Source: Mumia sp050632745 (GTDB taxonomy: Bacteria; Actinomycetota; Actinomycetes; Propionibacteriales; Nocardioidaceae). Taken from it: 64,000 bases of DNA. This document shows, one piece after another, positions 1 to 8,313 of the stretch. A program made the translations under genes and the position numbers. The DNA lies in assembly GCF_050632745.1 (NCBI RefSeq), contig NZ_JBODSD010000003.1, positions 434,001-498,000 on the forward strand, in the 5' to 3' direction. Positions within the stretch are counted from its first letter, which is position 1; every line of letters starts with the position of its first letter. Under the pieces are notes generated by a model. It saw only the letters and a list, made by a program, of their open reading frames with translations, was not told where the DNA came from and made no database searches.

Positions 1-2
1 CC

Positions 3-3000
3 ACCGGCAGCGTCGTCAGCGACCTGAACCTCGTCGGCGGCGGCGTCGCCCCGACCTCGCTGCAGGGCGGGACGGTCCGGCTGATCAAGGTGTCCGACGG
101 CAGCGCGGTCGCGGGCAGCGCCCTGACCAGCGGCGGCGCCGACACGATCAACTTCTCGCCGACCTCGTCGCTGGCCGACAACACCACCTACCGGCTCGAG
201 ATCACCGAGGGCGTGAAGGACGTCGACGGGCGGGCGTTCCTGCCGTACTCGATGGTCTTCACCACCGGCGTCGGCACCACGCCGGGCGGCCCGATCGCGT
301 TCACCAAGAGCGACTCGGGGGCCCCGGCCGGCGCGATGTACACGTCGGTCGTGAAGGGTCCGGACGGCAAGATGTACGCAGGCTCGATCACCGGCGAGAT
401 CTACCGCTTCGACATCCAGGCCGACGGGACGCTCGCCAACCGGCAGACGATCACCTCGGTCAAGAGCTACTCGAACAGCGCGGCCAGCGGGGACACGTAC
501 AACAAGGGCACTCGCACGGTCATCGGTCTCGCGTTCGACCCGGCGTCGACCGCGAACAACCTGATCCTGTGGATCAGCGACAACGCGCCGTACCTGGGGA
601 CGAGCAACGTGCCCGACTCGAGCGGGCGCATCGGCAGGCTCACCGGCGCGAACCTGGAGAACTACCAGGCGATCGTCGACGGGCTCCCGCGCTCGGTCAA
701 GGACCACGAGGCCAACTCGGTCGCCTTCGGTCCCGACGGCGCGCTCTACCTCAACGTCGGCGCGAACAACGCGATGGGCGCTCCGGACGGTGCCTGGGCC
801 AACCGTGAGGAGCGGCTGCTCTCCGCAGCCGTCCTGCGGCTCGACCCGACCAAGCTGCCGGCCGCCCCGCAGCTGCCGGTGAACGTGCGGACCGGCGACG
901 CCGGCTCGTACGACCCGTACGCGGCCAACGCCCCGCTGGCGGCTTACGCGACCGGCGTCCGCAACGCGTACGACCTGGTGTGGCACACCAACGGTCACCT
1001 GTACGTGCCGACGAACGGCTCCGCCGCGGGCGGCAACGTCCCGGCGGTCCCGGACACGCTGCCGGCGGTCTGCGCGAAGCGTCCCGACGGCGGCTACACC
1101 GGCCCGAAGGTCGCGGCGCAGACCAGCAACCCGGAGGAGACCGACTACGTCTTCGACATCAAGAAGGGGAAGTACTACGGGCACCCGAACCCGTCGCGCT
1201 GCGAGTACGTGCTGAACAACGGCAACCCGACCGCGGCCAAGGACCCGTTCGAGAACTCCAAGTACCCGGTGGGCACGCTGGCTGATCCGAACTACGCGCT
1301 CTCCGACGTGTACGACGCGGGGCTGCACGCCAGCGCGAACGGCGTCATCGAGTACAAGGGCAACGCGTTCGGCGGCGCGCTCAAGGGCAAGCTCCTCTAC
1401 GTCCGCTACAGCAGCGGCCGCGACATCGTCTCCTTCGACGTCGCCGCGGACGGCAAGCTGTCGAACCGCAAGGAGGCGCTGAGCGGCACGACCAACCTGC
1501 AGCAGCCGCTGGACCTCACCGAGGACACCGCGACGGGCAACATCTACGTCACGCAGCTGACCGACAACCCGGCGACGACGTCGATCGCGCTGCTGAAGCC
1601 GCAGGGCGGCAACGGTGGCCCGGGCGCGGAGGTCTCGCCGCGGGTCGTGCTCAGCGGTCCGATCAACGTCACGTCCCCCGCGGGCACGGCGACGGTGACC
1701 AACACCGGGGCGCAGACGCTGACGATCCCCGCCGGCGGCCTCGCACTCACCGGCACCGACGCGGCGTCGTTCACGGTCACCACGCCGAACGCGGCGCCGA
1801 TCACGGTGGCGCCCGGTGCGTCGACGACGATCGCGGTCACCTTCCGTCCGACGACGGTCGGCGTCAAGACGGCGTCGCTGCAGATCTCCTCCGACGCGGG
1901 GGCGCGGACGGTCGCGCTGCGCGGCCTCGCGGCGGCCGGCCTCGGCGGGGCGAACGAGCCGTCGCTGCAGCGGATCATGGACACGCTGCAGATCCCGATC
2001 AACGTCGGCGACCCGGACCCGACCAACGCGTCGATGCCGTCGACCCAGGGCCTGATCGGGGACGAGGTCTCGGCGCAGCGCTTCCAGAAGGCGGCGTTCG
2101 ACTCGCCGATTAGCATCACGCCGCTGGCGGCGTACGGGCCGCAGAACAACGATCCCGCGGTCCACGTCGGCTGGTACGACGCCGGGCAGGCCGCAGGGCT
2201 CCACCCGCAGTTCTCGATCAAGGCGTCCGAGGCGCAGGGCCTGATGCTGAACCCGACCGGGTCGACCACGAACATCGACCCGGGTGAGGACACCGTCTTC
2301 GGGTTCTACTCCGAGTGGCCGTACTTCAGCGGGCGCAAGGCGTACACCGAGGACGCCCTCAACACGTGGGACGCCGCGCTTCCGCACCACATCCGCGTCT
2401 ACCCGTACAAGAACGCCAACGGGACGGTCGAGCCGAACGCGTACGTCGTCGCGACCGAGGAGGTCCCCGGCTCTCCGTTCGACAGCCAGGACATCGTGCT
2501 CCTCGTCCGCAACGTCAAGCCGTACGTCCCGGCCGAGGCCGACGGCGCCGTGCTCAAGGCGGTCAACCCCGACCCGGTCCCGTTCGAGGACCAGATCGCG
2601 TTCAACCGGCTGCAGACCACCGCGGACGGCAACCAGAAGTACGCCGAGACGGGCACGGTCCGGATCACCAACCCCGGCACGGCGGCGTTCCAGCTCACCG
2701 GGCTGCCGGTCACGGACCAGTTCGAGGTCACCAACGCGCCGACGCTGCCGTACACGGTCGCACCGGGTCAGACTCTCGACCTGACGGTGAAGTTCGTCGC
2801 GCAGTCGACGAAGGTCCACAACGGCACCCTGACCGTCCAGACCAACGCGGAGACCAACCCGTCGCAGGTCATCCAGCTCGGCGGGCTCTGGCAGTCGCAG
2901 AGCGAGGGCGGCCAGGAGCCGAACGTCTCGCAGATCGCGAAGGCGTTCGGGATGGGGACGGTGATCCCGAACGGGTTCACGAGCAAGGGCGAGTACGCGC

Positions 3001-4346
3001 CGATCGGTGACGAGGTCCTGTCGCCGTACTGGGCCCGCGTCGACACGACGAAGCCGGTCACGGTGCGGCAGCTCGCCGGGTTCCACACCTACCCGAACGG
3101 CGCCGCCGTGAAGTGGCACAACAAGGGCAGCGACAGCGCCCCGGTGATCACGGGCATGGGCGGCTACTACGCGCAGTCGCTGCTGCCGCGGGCGACGAAC
3201 GCCGCGAACGCTGCGGCGGCCGGTGGCTCGTTCACCCCGGGGACGGCGTTCGGCTTCGCCGTCGACGGCGAGTGGGGCGACCACGCCAAGAACAATCAGT
3301 CCGTCGACATCGCCAACGGCTGCGTCGCGCCCTGCGGGCAGCACGTGCGGCTGTGGCCGGTGAAGAAGCGGACCGGTGAGCTCGTGCCCGGGTCGTACCT
3401 GATGGCGATGGACTACTCCGGGATCAACTACGACTACCAGGACAACGTCTACCTGGTGAGCAACATCCGGCCCGAGGTCATCACCACGCCGCAGGTCGTC
3501 GCGACCCCCGGCAACAACAAGGTGACCCTGTCGTGGGGACGCAACCCGTACGACGTGGGTGTCGGCTACCGGGTCTGGCGCGGGACGACGGCCAACTTCA
3601 CCGTCAACGACGCGTCGCTCATCAGCGGGCCGACCTCGTCCGCCCCGCTGCAGGCGACGACGTACACGGACACCACCGCGGTGAACGGGACGACGTACTA
3701 CTACGTGGTCCGGGCGGTCTACCAGGGCCTCGGCAACTCGGGCAACGGCACCGCCTCGGCGACGCCGACGGCCGCGGCGCAGACGGTCGACGTCAAGGTC
3801 GACTTCGGCAACGAGGCCGCGACGCTGGCGGCCGGCTACCTGAAGGACTTCGGCCAGGCGTTCGGCGCGCGGACGCGTCCCGACCAGGGCACGGGGCTGA
3901 CGTTCGGGTGGCTCGGCGAGAGCACGCTGCAGCCGCTGGACCTGTCGGTCGGCGGCACCACCGGTCCCGGCAACGGGCGCTGGCGCAAGTCCGTGCAGCC
4001 CGACATCCGGCTCGACACGCTGATGCACATGCAGGCCGACGACGTGCCGAACTTCAACGGGACGCCGCTGCCGGGGCGTTGGGAGCTCGCGGTGCCGAAC
4101 GGCGCGTACGCCGTCACCGTCGCCGTCGGTGACCCCAACGTGGGCACCGATCCGGAGATCCACACGCTCAACGTCGAGGGCACGAAGGCGATCGACGCGT
4201 TCGTCCCGTCGGGGCTGGCCGGGAGCGCGACGCGGCACAAGACGGCGACCGTGCAGGTCACCGTCAACGACGGGCGGCTCACGCTCGACGCGCTCGGGGG
4301 CACGAACACGAAGATCGACTACGTGGACGTCGCCACCGCGGGCTGA
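3..4346 (+). CDS. Giant secreted multidomain protein (5' end outside window): Ig-like, beta-propeller, choice-of-anchor D, Fn3, malectin
   Basis: The frame is open from the first base, so the N terminus, including any signal peptide, lies outside; 1447 residues are visible. In order: the end of an SbsA-type Ig-like domain (to about residue 95), a sugar-dehydrogenase-like beta-propeller (about 100-530), a choice-of-anchor D domain (about 550-640), a unit beginning NEPSLQRIMDTLQIPINVGD, a second anchor-D-like domain (about 865-960), a second copy of the unit beginning QEPNVSQIAKAFGMG, an Fn3 domain (about 1150-1245) and a C-terminal malectin-like domain starting VDVKVDFGNEA. This architecture is typical of large cell-surface or secreted actinobacterial proteins that may bind or process carbohydrate. 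No catalytic residues could be assigned, so the substrate is unknown. A strong hairpin follows the stop. Domain calls are from pattern recognition of the translation. Confidence 0.85.
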   Translation, partial: TGSVVSDLNLVGGGVAPTSLQGGTVRLIKVSDGSAVAGSALTSGGADTINFSPTSSLADNTTYRLEITEGVKDVDGRAFLPYSMVFTTGVGTTPGGPIAFTKSDSGAPAGAMYTSVVKGPDGKMYAGSITGEIYRFDIQADGTLANRQTITSVKSYSNSAASGDTYNKGTRTVIGLAFDPASTANNLILWISDNAPYLGTSNVPDSSGRIGRLTGANLENYQAIVDGLPRSVKDHEANSVAFGPDGALYLNVGANNAMGAPDGAWANREERLLSAAVLRLDPTKLPAAPQLPVNVRTGDAGSYDPYAANAPLAAYATGVRNAYDLVWHTNGHLYVPTNGSAAGGNVPAVPDTLPAVCAKRPDGGYTGPKVAAQTSNPEETDYVFDIKKGKYYGHPNPSRCEYVLNNGNPTAAKDPFENSKYPVGTLADPNYALSDVYDAGLHASANGVIEYKGNAFGGALKGKLLYVRYSSGRDIVSFDVAADGKLSNRKEALSGTTNLQQPLDLTEDTATGNIYVTQLTDNPATTSIALLKPQGGNGGPGAEVSPRVVLSGPINVTSPAGTATVTNTGAQTLTIPAGGLALTGTDAASFTVTTPNAAPITVAPGASTTIAVTFRPTTVGVKTASLQISSDAGARTVALRGLAAAGLGGANEPSLQRIMDTLQIPINVGDPDPTNASMPSTQGLIGDEVSAQRFQKAAFDSPISITPLAAYGPQNNDPAVHVGWYDAGQAAGLHPQFSIKASEAQGLMLNPTGSTTNIDPGEDTVFGFYSEWPYFSGRKAYTEDALNTWDAALPHHIRVYPYKNANGTVEPNAYVVATEEVPGSPFDSQDIVLLVRNVKPYVPAEADGAVLKAVNPDPVPFEDQIAFNRLQTTADGNQKYAETGTVRITNPGTAAFQLTGLPVTDQFEVTNAPTLPYTVAPGQTLDLTVKFVAQSTKVHNGTLTVQTNAETNPSQVIQLGGLWQSQSEGGQEPNVSQIAKAFGMGTVIPNGFTSKGEYAPIGDEVLSPYWARVDTTKPVTVRQLAGFHTYPNGAAVKWHNKGSDSAPVITGMGGYYAQSLLPRATNAANAAAAGGSFTPGTAFGFAVDGEWGDHAKNNQSVDIANGCVAPCGQHVRLWPVKKRTGELVPGSYLMAMDYSGINYDYQDNVYLVSNIRPEVITTPQVVATPGNNKVTLSWGRNPYDVGVGYRVWRGTTANFTVNDASLISGPTSSAPLQATTYTDTTAVNGTTYYYVVRAVYQGLGNSGNGTASATPTAAAQTVDVKVDFGNEAATLAAGYLKDFGQAFGARTRPDQGTGLTFGWLGESTLQPLDLSVGGTTGPGNGRWRKSVQPDIRLDTLMHMQADDVPNFNGTPLPGRWELAVPNGAYAVTVAVGDPNVGTDPEIHTLNVEGTKAIDAFVPSGLAGSATRHKTATVQVTVNDGRLTLDALGGTNTKIDYVDVATAG

Positions 4347-4360
4347 TCGCCCCCACTGAC

Positions 4361-4402
4361 GGAAGGGCCCGCGCTCCCACGGGGGGTGGTGCGGGCCCTT
4401 CC
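4361..4402 (+). terminator. Intrinsic terminator-like hairpin after the giant secreted protein
   Basis: A perfect 12-bp inverted repeat (GGAAGGGCCCGC at 4361-4372, GCGGGCCCTTCC at 4391-4402) with an 18-nt loop starts 14 bases after the stop codon and is followed by CCTTT. It probably ends the upstream transcript. Confidence 0.75.
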
Positions 4403-4412
4403 CTTTGCCCGC

Positions 4413-4548
4413 GAGCCACCTTCTGTGCGTTCGCGAGCCACTCTCGTACTCGTGCCGAGCCACTCTCGCACTCGTGCCGAGCCACTCTCGTACGGCGGTG
4501 GCTCGCGGGTGCCCCCAGAGTGGCTCGCGGGAGCCCCCAGAGTGGCTC
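4413..4548. repeat. 22-bp-phased array: four GAGCCAC followed by three inverted GTGGCTC
   Basis: GAGCCAC occurs at 4413, 4435, 4457 and 4479, exactly 22 bp apart. Its reverse complement GTGGCTC occurs at 4498, 4520 and 4542, again exactly 22 bp apart. The 22-base units are related but not identical within each arm. The array lies between two convergent genes and between two terminator hairpins. It could fold as a long imperfect cruciform or be a multi-site protein-binding array. No matching copy was noticed elsewhere in the window. Confidence 0.85.
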
Positions 4549-4562
4549 GCGAGGGGAAAGCG

Positions 4563-4595
4563 GAGGGCCCGCACCCCACAGGGGTACGGGCCCTC
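4563..4595 (-). terminator. Terminator hairpin of the S55-like peptidase gene
   Basis: A 9-bp stem (GAGGGCCCG at 4563-4571 and CGGGCCCTC at 4587-4595) has a nested CCCC/GGGG pairing in its loop. It lies 14 bases beyond the stop codon of the minus-strand gene. Its sequence resembles the hairpin at 4361-4402. Confidence 0.65.
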
Positions 4596-4608
4596 GAGCC
4601 GGATCGGG

Positions 4609-6477
4609 TCAGCGCTTCGGCGGCTTGCCGTACTGCATGACCGGGACCATGATCCCGCCGCTGACGACGGTGGCGGTCGCCCGTCGCGTCGTCTTGTCGA
4701 CCGCGCGACGCCCGGAGCCCATGCTCAGGACCGCGGTCACGTCGTTGCCGTGCTCGGCACGCGACATCGCGGCGAGGAGCGCCGGGAGCGACGTCGCCTC
4801 GCTGGCGGTGGAGTAGTCCTCCTCGGCGTACTCCTCGTAGTACTCGTCCTCGTAGCCGGAGTAGGCGCCGCCCGAGACCGAGAGGATGCCGATCGGCCGG
4901 TTGAACTTGCGGCGCGGGACCGCGACCTCGAGGTTCACGAGCTTCTTGGCCGGGCCGCTCGCTCCGCGCTCGCGGACGAGCGTCACGCGCAGCCGCAGGT
5001 AGCCGCCGCGGCGCGCCATCAGGCCCGTGTTCTCGGCGACCTTGATCCACTGCCCGAACTGCTTGGCGTCCACGCGGCTGACCTTGTAGGCCTGGTAGCC
5101 CTCGCTGATCGACGTCGACTGCGCGGCGTCGACGATCGTGACGTCCTCGAAGTCGTTGTAGAGGATCGAGTCGATGTCGCCCGCGAGCTGGTCGGCGGCA
5201 CCGGCGGTGATGTCGTAGCGATCGGCGTAGAGATCGCTGCGCGTGTAGGTCAGGATCTGCCCGCTGGCGCGGCGCACCTTGATCGTGCGGTAGGCGCGGG
5301 CCTGGCCGCCGAAGGTGCCGTCGGTCAGCGTCCAGCCGTCGTAGCCGGACTGCATCGCCGCGACGGTCGACAGCCAGTCCTGCGAGAGCACCGTCGTGGA
5401 CGAGGAGCGCGTGCGGTTCTCGAACCGGTTGGTCGTCCGGACGGAGGTGCCCGTCGGTGCCTTGCCGAGCGTGCCCACGATCGCCGCGAGGCGGTCCTGG
5501 GTGATGGTGCCGATCGGCGCACCGACGTTGGCGATCTTGAACGAGCCCTCGTACAGGTCCTTCTCGACGTAGACCGCGTCGGCGCCGTGCAGCGAGAGCC
5601 TGGTCTTGCCCATCCAGTCCATCGGGTGCCCGAACGCGTAGACGGTCGAGCCGCAGACCGCGGTCGTCGTGCCGACGCCGGTGAGCGGGAGCGAGCCGTA
5701 GGAGTAGCCCGCGGCGATGTTGGAGCCGGCCGAGACCGGGATCGCCTTCGTGCTCGTACGGCCGCTGCCGCTGCCGTTGCGGAAGGTCACGCCCTTGAGC
5801 TTGGCGCGCTTGGCGATCGCCTGGGCCTTCGACGTGGGGACGCCGGCCGGGATCGTGATCGGCGTGGGCAGACGGCGCATCGAGCCGGCCGCCACCGTGG
5901 TGCTCGCGCCGGTGGCCCGCATCGAGGCGGCGACCTTCGCGGTGATCGCGACCGACGGTGCCGCGGTCGCGTACGACCCGGCGCGGTAGAGGTCCGCCGC
6001 CGGGGTGACGCCGGCGTAGTCGCTCGGCGAGGAGGACTGCCCGTACGCCACGGCGCCGACCAGACGGCCGTCGGGCGCGTAGAGCGGGGTGCCGGACATG
6101 CCGGCCCAGATGCCGCGGTCGACGTTGCCCGCGGCATCGGTGATCCGCGAGCCCTTCATCTTGAACACCAGCATGTCGACGCCGGGCGCGATGCCGTCTT
6201 CGATCGTGCCGACGAACTCGCCGGTGACCGTGTCGGCCTCGGTGCCCGTCGAGACCGTGAGGCCCTCGACGGTGGTGCCGGGCGTCGTGGTGGTCGCCCG
6301 GACCAGCTCCGACGCCGGGAACGCGGCGGGGCAGGCGGAGCCGACCGCGGGCGCGGGCGCTGCGGGGTCGTCGGCCAGCGCGGGGCCGGACGCGGCCAGG
6401 GCGGTCGCGGTGACGGCCGTCGCGGCGGCCGCGACGATCGTGAGCGTGCGCCTGCGGGCGCGCGCGGGTGCGGACAT
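4609..6477 (-). CDS. Secreted SpoIVB/S55-type serine peptidase domain protein
   Basis: A 622-residue protein with an arginine-rich start, a hydrophobic core and an ALA cleavage-type site near residue 35, so it is likely exported. The segment GMSGTPLYAPDG (residues 126-137, probable nucleophile Ser128) matches the GMSGSP signature of the SpoIVB peptidase S55 family. A later AFGHPMDW segment carries a candidate catalytic His. In SpoIVB itself the His motif precedes the Ser motif, so the order looks reversed here, as I recall for actinobacterial S55-domain proteins. A very acidic Glu/Tyr/Asp stretch lies near the C terminus. The ATG is preceded by GAGG with 8-nt spacing. The substrate is unknown; it is not a sporulation gene by context. 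Confidence 0.75.
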   Translation of the reverse strand: MSAPARARRRTLTIVAAAATAVTATALAASGPALADDPAAPAPAVGSACPAAFPASELVRATTTTPGTTVEGLTVSTGTEADTVTGEFVGTIEDGIAPGVDMLVFKMKGSRITDAAGNVDRGIWAGMSGTPLYAPDGRLVGAVAYGQSSSPSDYAGVTPAADLYRAGSYATAAPSVAITAKVAASMRATGASTTVAAGSMRRLPTPITIPAGVPTSKAQAIAKRAKLKGVTFRNGSGSGRTSTKAIPVSAGSNIAAGYSYGSLPLTGVGTTTAVCGSTVYAFGHPMDWMGKTRLSLHGADAVYVEKDLYEGSFKIANVGAPIGTITQDRLAAIVGTLGKAPTGTSVRTTNRFENRTRSSSTTVLSQDWLSTVAAMQSGYDGWTLTDGTFGGQARAYRTIKVRRASGQILTYTRSDLYADRYDITAGAADQLAGDIDSILYNDFEDVTIVDAAQSTSISEGYQAYKVSRVDAKQFGQWIKVAENTGLMARRGGYLRLRVTLVRERGASGPAKKLVNLEVAVPRRKFNRPIGILSVSGGAYSGYEDEYYEEYAEEDYSTASEATSLPALLAAMSRAEHGNDVTAVLSMGSGRRAVDKTTRRATATVVSGGIMVPVMQYGKPPKR

Positions 6478-6628
6478 GGGGGAACCTCGGTTTCACAGGG
6501 GGGAACGGCGGCCTCGGAGCAGATGAGGGGCTCTGCCACCGAGGCAGCAATGTACTTGCTGAGAGGGGTCAGGAGGGGCGAAATCGACCAAGTGGGGATC
6601 CCGATTTCGGTCTCCGCGAACGACCCGC

Positions 6629-6634
6629 TAGAGT
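6629..6634 (+). promoter_or_regulatory. Probable -10 element of tRNA-Arg
   Basis: TAGAGT fits the actinobacterial TANNNT -10 pattern and lies 29 bases before the mature tRNA 5' end. No convincing -35 was seen. Confidence 0.45.
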
Positions 6635-6663
6635 AGGGGTCGCTTCGCCAGAGTGCGGAGCGG

Positions 6664-6736
6664 GCGCTCGTAGCTCAACGGATAGAGCATCTGACTACGG
6701 ATCAGAAGGTTAGGGGTTCGAATCCCTTCGAGCGCG
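6664..6736 (+). tRNA. tRNA-Arg(ACG)
   Basis: A full cloverleaf can be drawn: acceptor GCGCTCG/CGAGCGC, anticodon stem TCTGA/TCAGA, loop CTACGGA with anticodon ACG, and a T-loop TTCGAAT. The 3' CCA is not encoded. A34 of this tRNA is the classical TadA substrate; the tadA gene is at 47508-47972. Confidence 0.96.
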
Positions 6737-6743
6737 CAGACTG

Positions 6744-6780
6744 GACGAAGGCCGGACCGCATCGCGGTCCGGCCTTCGTC
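6744..6780. terminator. Strong hairpin between tRNA-Arg and the convergent sigma factor gene
   Basis: A perfect 17-bp inverted repeat (6744-6760 with 6764-6780) has a 3-nt loop and starts 7 bases after the tRNA. It lies 16 bases beyond the stop of the convergent sigma factor gene, so it can act for both strands. Confidence 0.8.
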
Positions 6781-6796
6781 GTACCGAGGCTGAGGG

Positions 6797-7699
6797 TCAA
6801 CCCAGCACAGCGCTCACGTCGAGGCTGTCGAGCCGGACCGGGTCGGCGAGGACGTCGATGGCGACGATCTTCTGCTCCACGATCGTGAAGGCCATCACCA
6901 CCTGTGCCTTCTGCTTCGGCGCCACCAGGAGGCCGACGGCCCCGTTGACGAGCACGCGGTGGGTGAACGGGGCGAGCACCTCGGCGTTGCGAGCCTGGGA
7001 GGCGACCTGCGCGGCTCCGCGCAGGGTCATCGTCAGCTGGGGGCGTGCCGTGCCGCCGTCGGAGCGCAGGATCACATCGGGGTCGAGCACGGACACGAGC
7101 GCGTCGAAGTCACCGAGACGTGCGGCGGCGAGGAACGCGTCGACGACCTGCCGCTGTCGGGCGAGGTCGGGATCGGGTGTCGGCGCCTGTCCGCGCACGC
7201 GTCGGCGGGCGCGGCTGGCGAGCTGACGCGCGGCTGCCGGTGAGCGGTCGAGCAGGGAGCCGATCTCCTCGAAGGCGACTCCGAACATGTCGTGCAGCAC
7301 GAAGGCCAGGCGCTCGGCCGGGCTGAGCGAGTCCAGGACGACGAGCAACGCCATCCCCACGCCGTCGGCCACCACCGCCGACGCCTCCGGGTCCACGCCC
7401 GGGTCGGGGGTGACGACCGGGTCAGGGATGTGGGTCAAGGGCTGCTCGCGGCGCTGGCGCCGGCTCCGGAGCTGGTTGAGGCACACCCGTGACAGCACGG
7501 TCCGCAGCCAGGGCCCGATGTTCTCCACCGACGCGGTGTCGGCCCTGCTCACCCGGATCCAGGTGTCCTGGACCGCGTCCTCGGCGTCCGCGGACGATCC
7601 GAGCATCCGGTACGCGACCGCACGCAGCTGCGGGCGCTGCTGCTCGAAGGCGTGCTCGAGCCAGTCCTGGTGGTCGGATCCTCGGTGGGGTGCGGTCAC
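6797..7699 (-). CDS. ECF41-type RNA polymerase sigma factor with SnoaL-like C-terminal domain
   Basis: A 300-residue protein: sigma region 2 (residues about 15-85, with MLGSSADAEDAVQDTW), sigma region 4 (about 115-165, with RLAFVLHDMFGVAFEEIG) and a C-terminal SnoaL-like fold (about 185-300). The segment DVILRSDGGTAR corresponds to the DGGGK-region motif of ECF41/SigJ factors. The C-terminal domain of this group is known to modulate activity without a separate anti-sigma factor. I chose the GTG at 7699 because GGAAGGAG lies 6 bases upstream; an upstream frame extension to 7768 lacks family residues. The gene is divergent from a DoxX-like protein, and both start regions carry ECF41-like promoters, which suggests autoregulation. 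Confidence 0.88.
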   Translation of the reverse strand: MTAPHRGSDHQDWLEHAFEQQRPQLRAVAYRMLGSSADAEDAVQDTWIRVSRADTASVENIGPWLRTVLSRVCLNQLRSRRQRREQPLTHIPDPVVTPDPGVDPEASAVVADGVGMALLVVLDSLSPAERLAFVLHDMFGVAFEEIGSLLDRSPAAARQLASRARRRVRGQAPTPDPDLARQRQVVDAFLAAARLGDFDALVSVLDPDVILRSDGGTARPQLTMTLRGAAQVASQARNAEVLAPFTHRVLVNGAVGLLVAPKQKAQVVMAFTIVEQKIVAIDVLADPVRLDSLDVSAVLG

Positions 7700-7735
7700 G
7701 CTCGTCTCCTTCCGGCAGGCGCCTGTCACCAGGAA

Positions 7736-7762
7736 GACCCGCCAACGGTCGCGAGTGTGACA
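7736..7762 (-). promoter_or_regulatory. ECF41-like promoter reading into the sigma factor gene
   Basis: On the minus strand, TGTCACA (7762-7756) is followed by exactly 16 bases and GGTC (7739-7736). The published ECF41 promoter pattern is TGTCACA-N16-CGTC, so this differs by one base in the -10 part. It lies 37 bases ahead of the GTG. Confidence 0.65.
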
Positions 7763-7778
7763 CGTCACCCCCTCCTCG

Positions 7779-7805
7779 TGTCACGCTGCGGAGTCCGGCC
7801 GTGTC
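7779..7805 (+). promoter_or_regulatory. ECF41-like promoter reading into the DoxX-like gene
   Basis: TGTCACG (7779-7785), 16 bases, then TGTC (7802-7805): one mismatch in each half against TGTCACA-N16-CGTC. It is oriented toward the divergent gene at 7861. Confidence 0.5.
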
Positions 7806-7860
7806 CTCCCTTCTGAAGGGTCACCACCAGGGTGGTCCGTCCCACCGGAAGGACATCGTC

Positions 7861-8208
7861 ATGAGCACGGTCGCGATCGTCATCGTGGTCCTCGCGTCGG
7901 CCTGGATCGGCTTCTCCGCGTACGGGGTGCTGGCGCGCCGCGCCTTCGTCGTCGACAACCTTCGCCAGTACCGCGTCCCGGAACGCTGGTGGGTCAGGCT
8001 CGGTCTCCTCAAGGCGCTCGGGGCCCTGGGCCTGCTGGTCGGGCTCGTGGTGCCCGCCGTGGGTGTCGCGGCCGCCGTCGGTCTGGTGCTCTACTTCGTC
8101 GGCGCGATCCTCACCGTCTGCCGTGCCCGCGCGTACACGCATCTCCCGTTCCCGATCCTCTACCTCGTCCCGGCGGCGATCGCGGGAGTGCTCCTCGCCT
8201 CGGCGTGA
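7861..8208 (+). CDS. DoxX-like small membrane protein
   Basis: A 115-residue protein with about four hydrophobic segments: 5-25, 45-65, 68-88 and 95-113. The pattern of a small four-helix membrane protein with an R-V-P-E motif after the first helix fits the DoxX-like family; the biochemical role of this family is not well defined. The ATG at 7861 follows CCGGAAGGAC; the frame upstream of it overlaps the sigma factor gene and is not protein-like. Divergent placement next to an ECF41 sigma factor, with a candidate ECF41 promoter, suggests it is a member of that regulon (inference). Confidence 0.75.
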   Translation: MSTVAIVIVVLASAWIGFSAYGVLARRAFVVDNLRQYRVPERWWVRLGLLKALGALGLLVGLVVPAVGVAAAVGLVLYFVGAILTVCRARAYTHLPFPILYLVPAAIAGVLLASA

Positions 8209-8313
8209 TGCCGTCGAATGACGCCCGCGGCAACAAATCGGGACCCCGATTCAGCGGCAGGAACAGGGGGTACTCTCAAACGCACCGCCGCCGATCGAAA
8301 GGATCCGCAACAA

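Noticed and set aside
4413..4548. Possible CRISPR array
   Set aside because: The conserved part is only about 7-12 bases, there are no distinct spacers of normal length, half of the boxes are inverted, and no cas genes are present.
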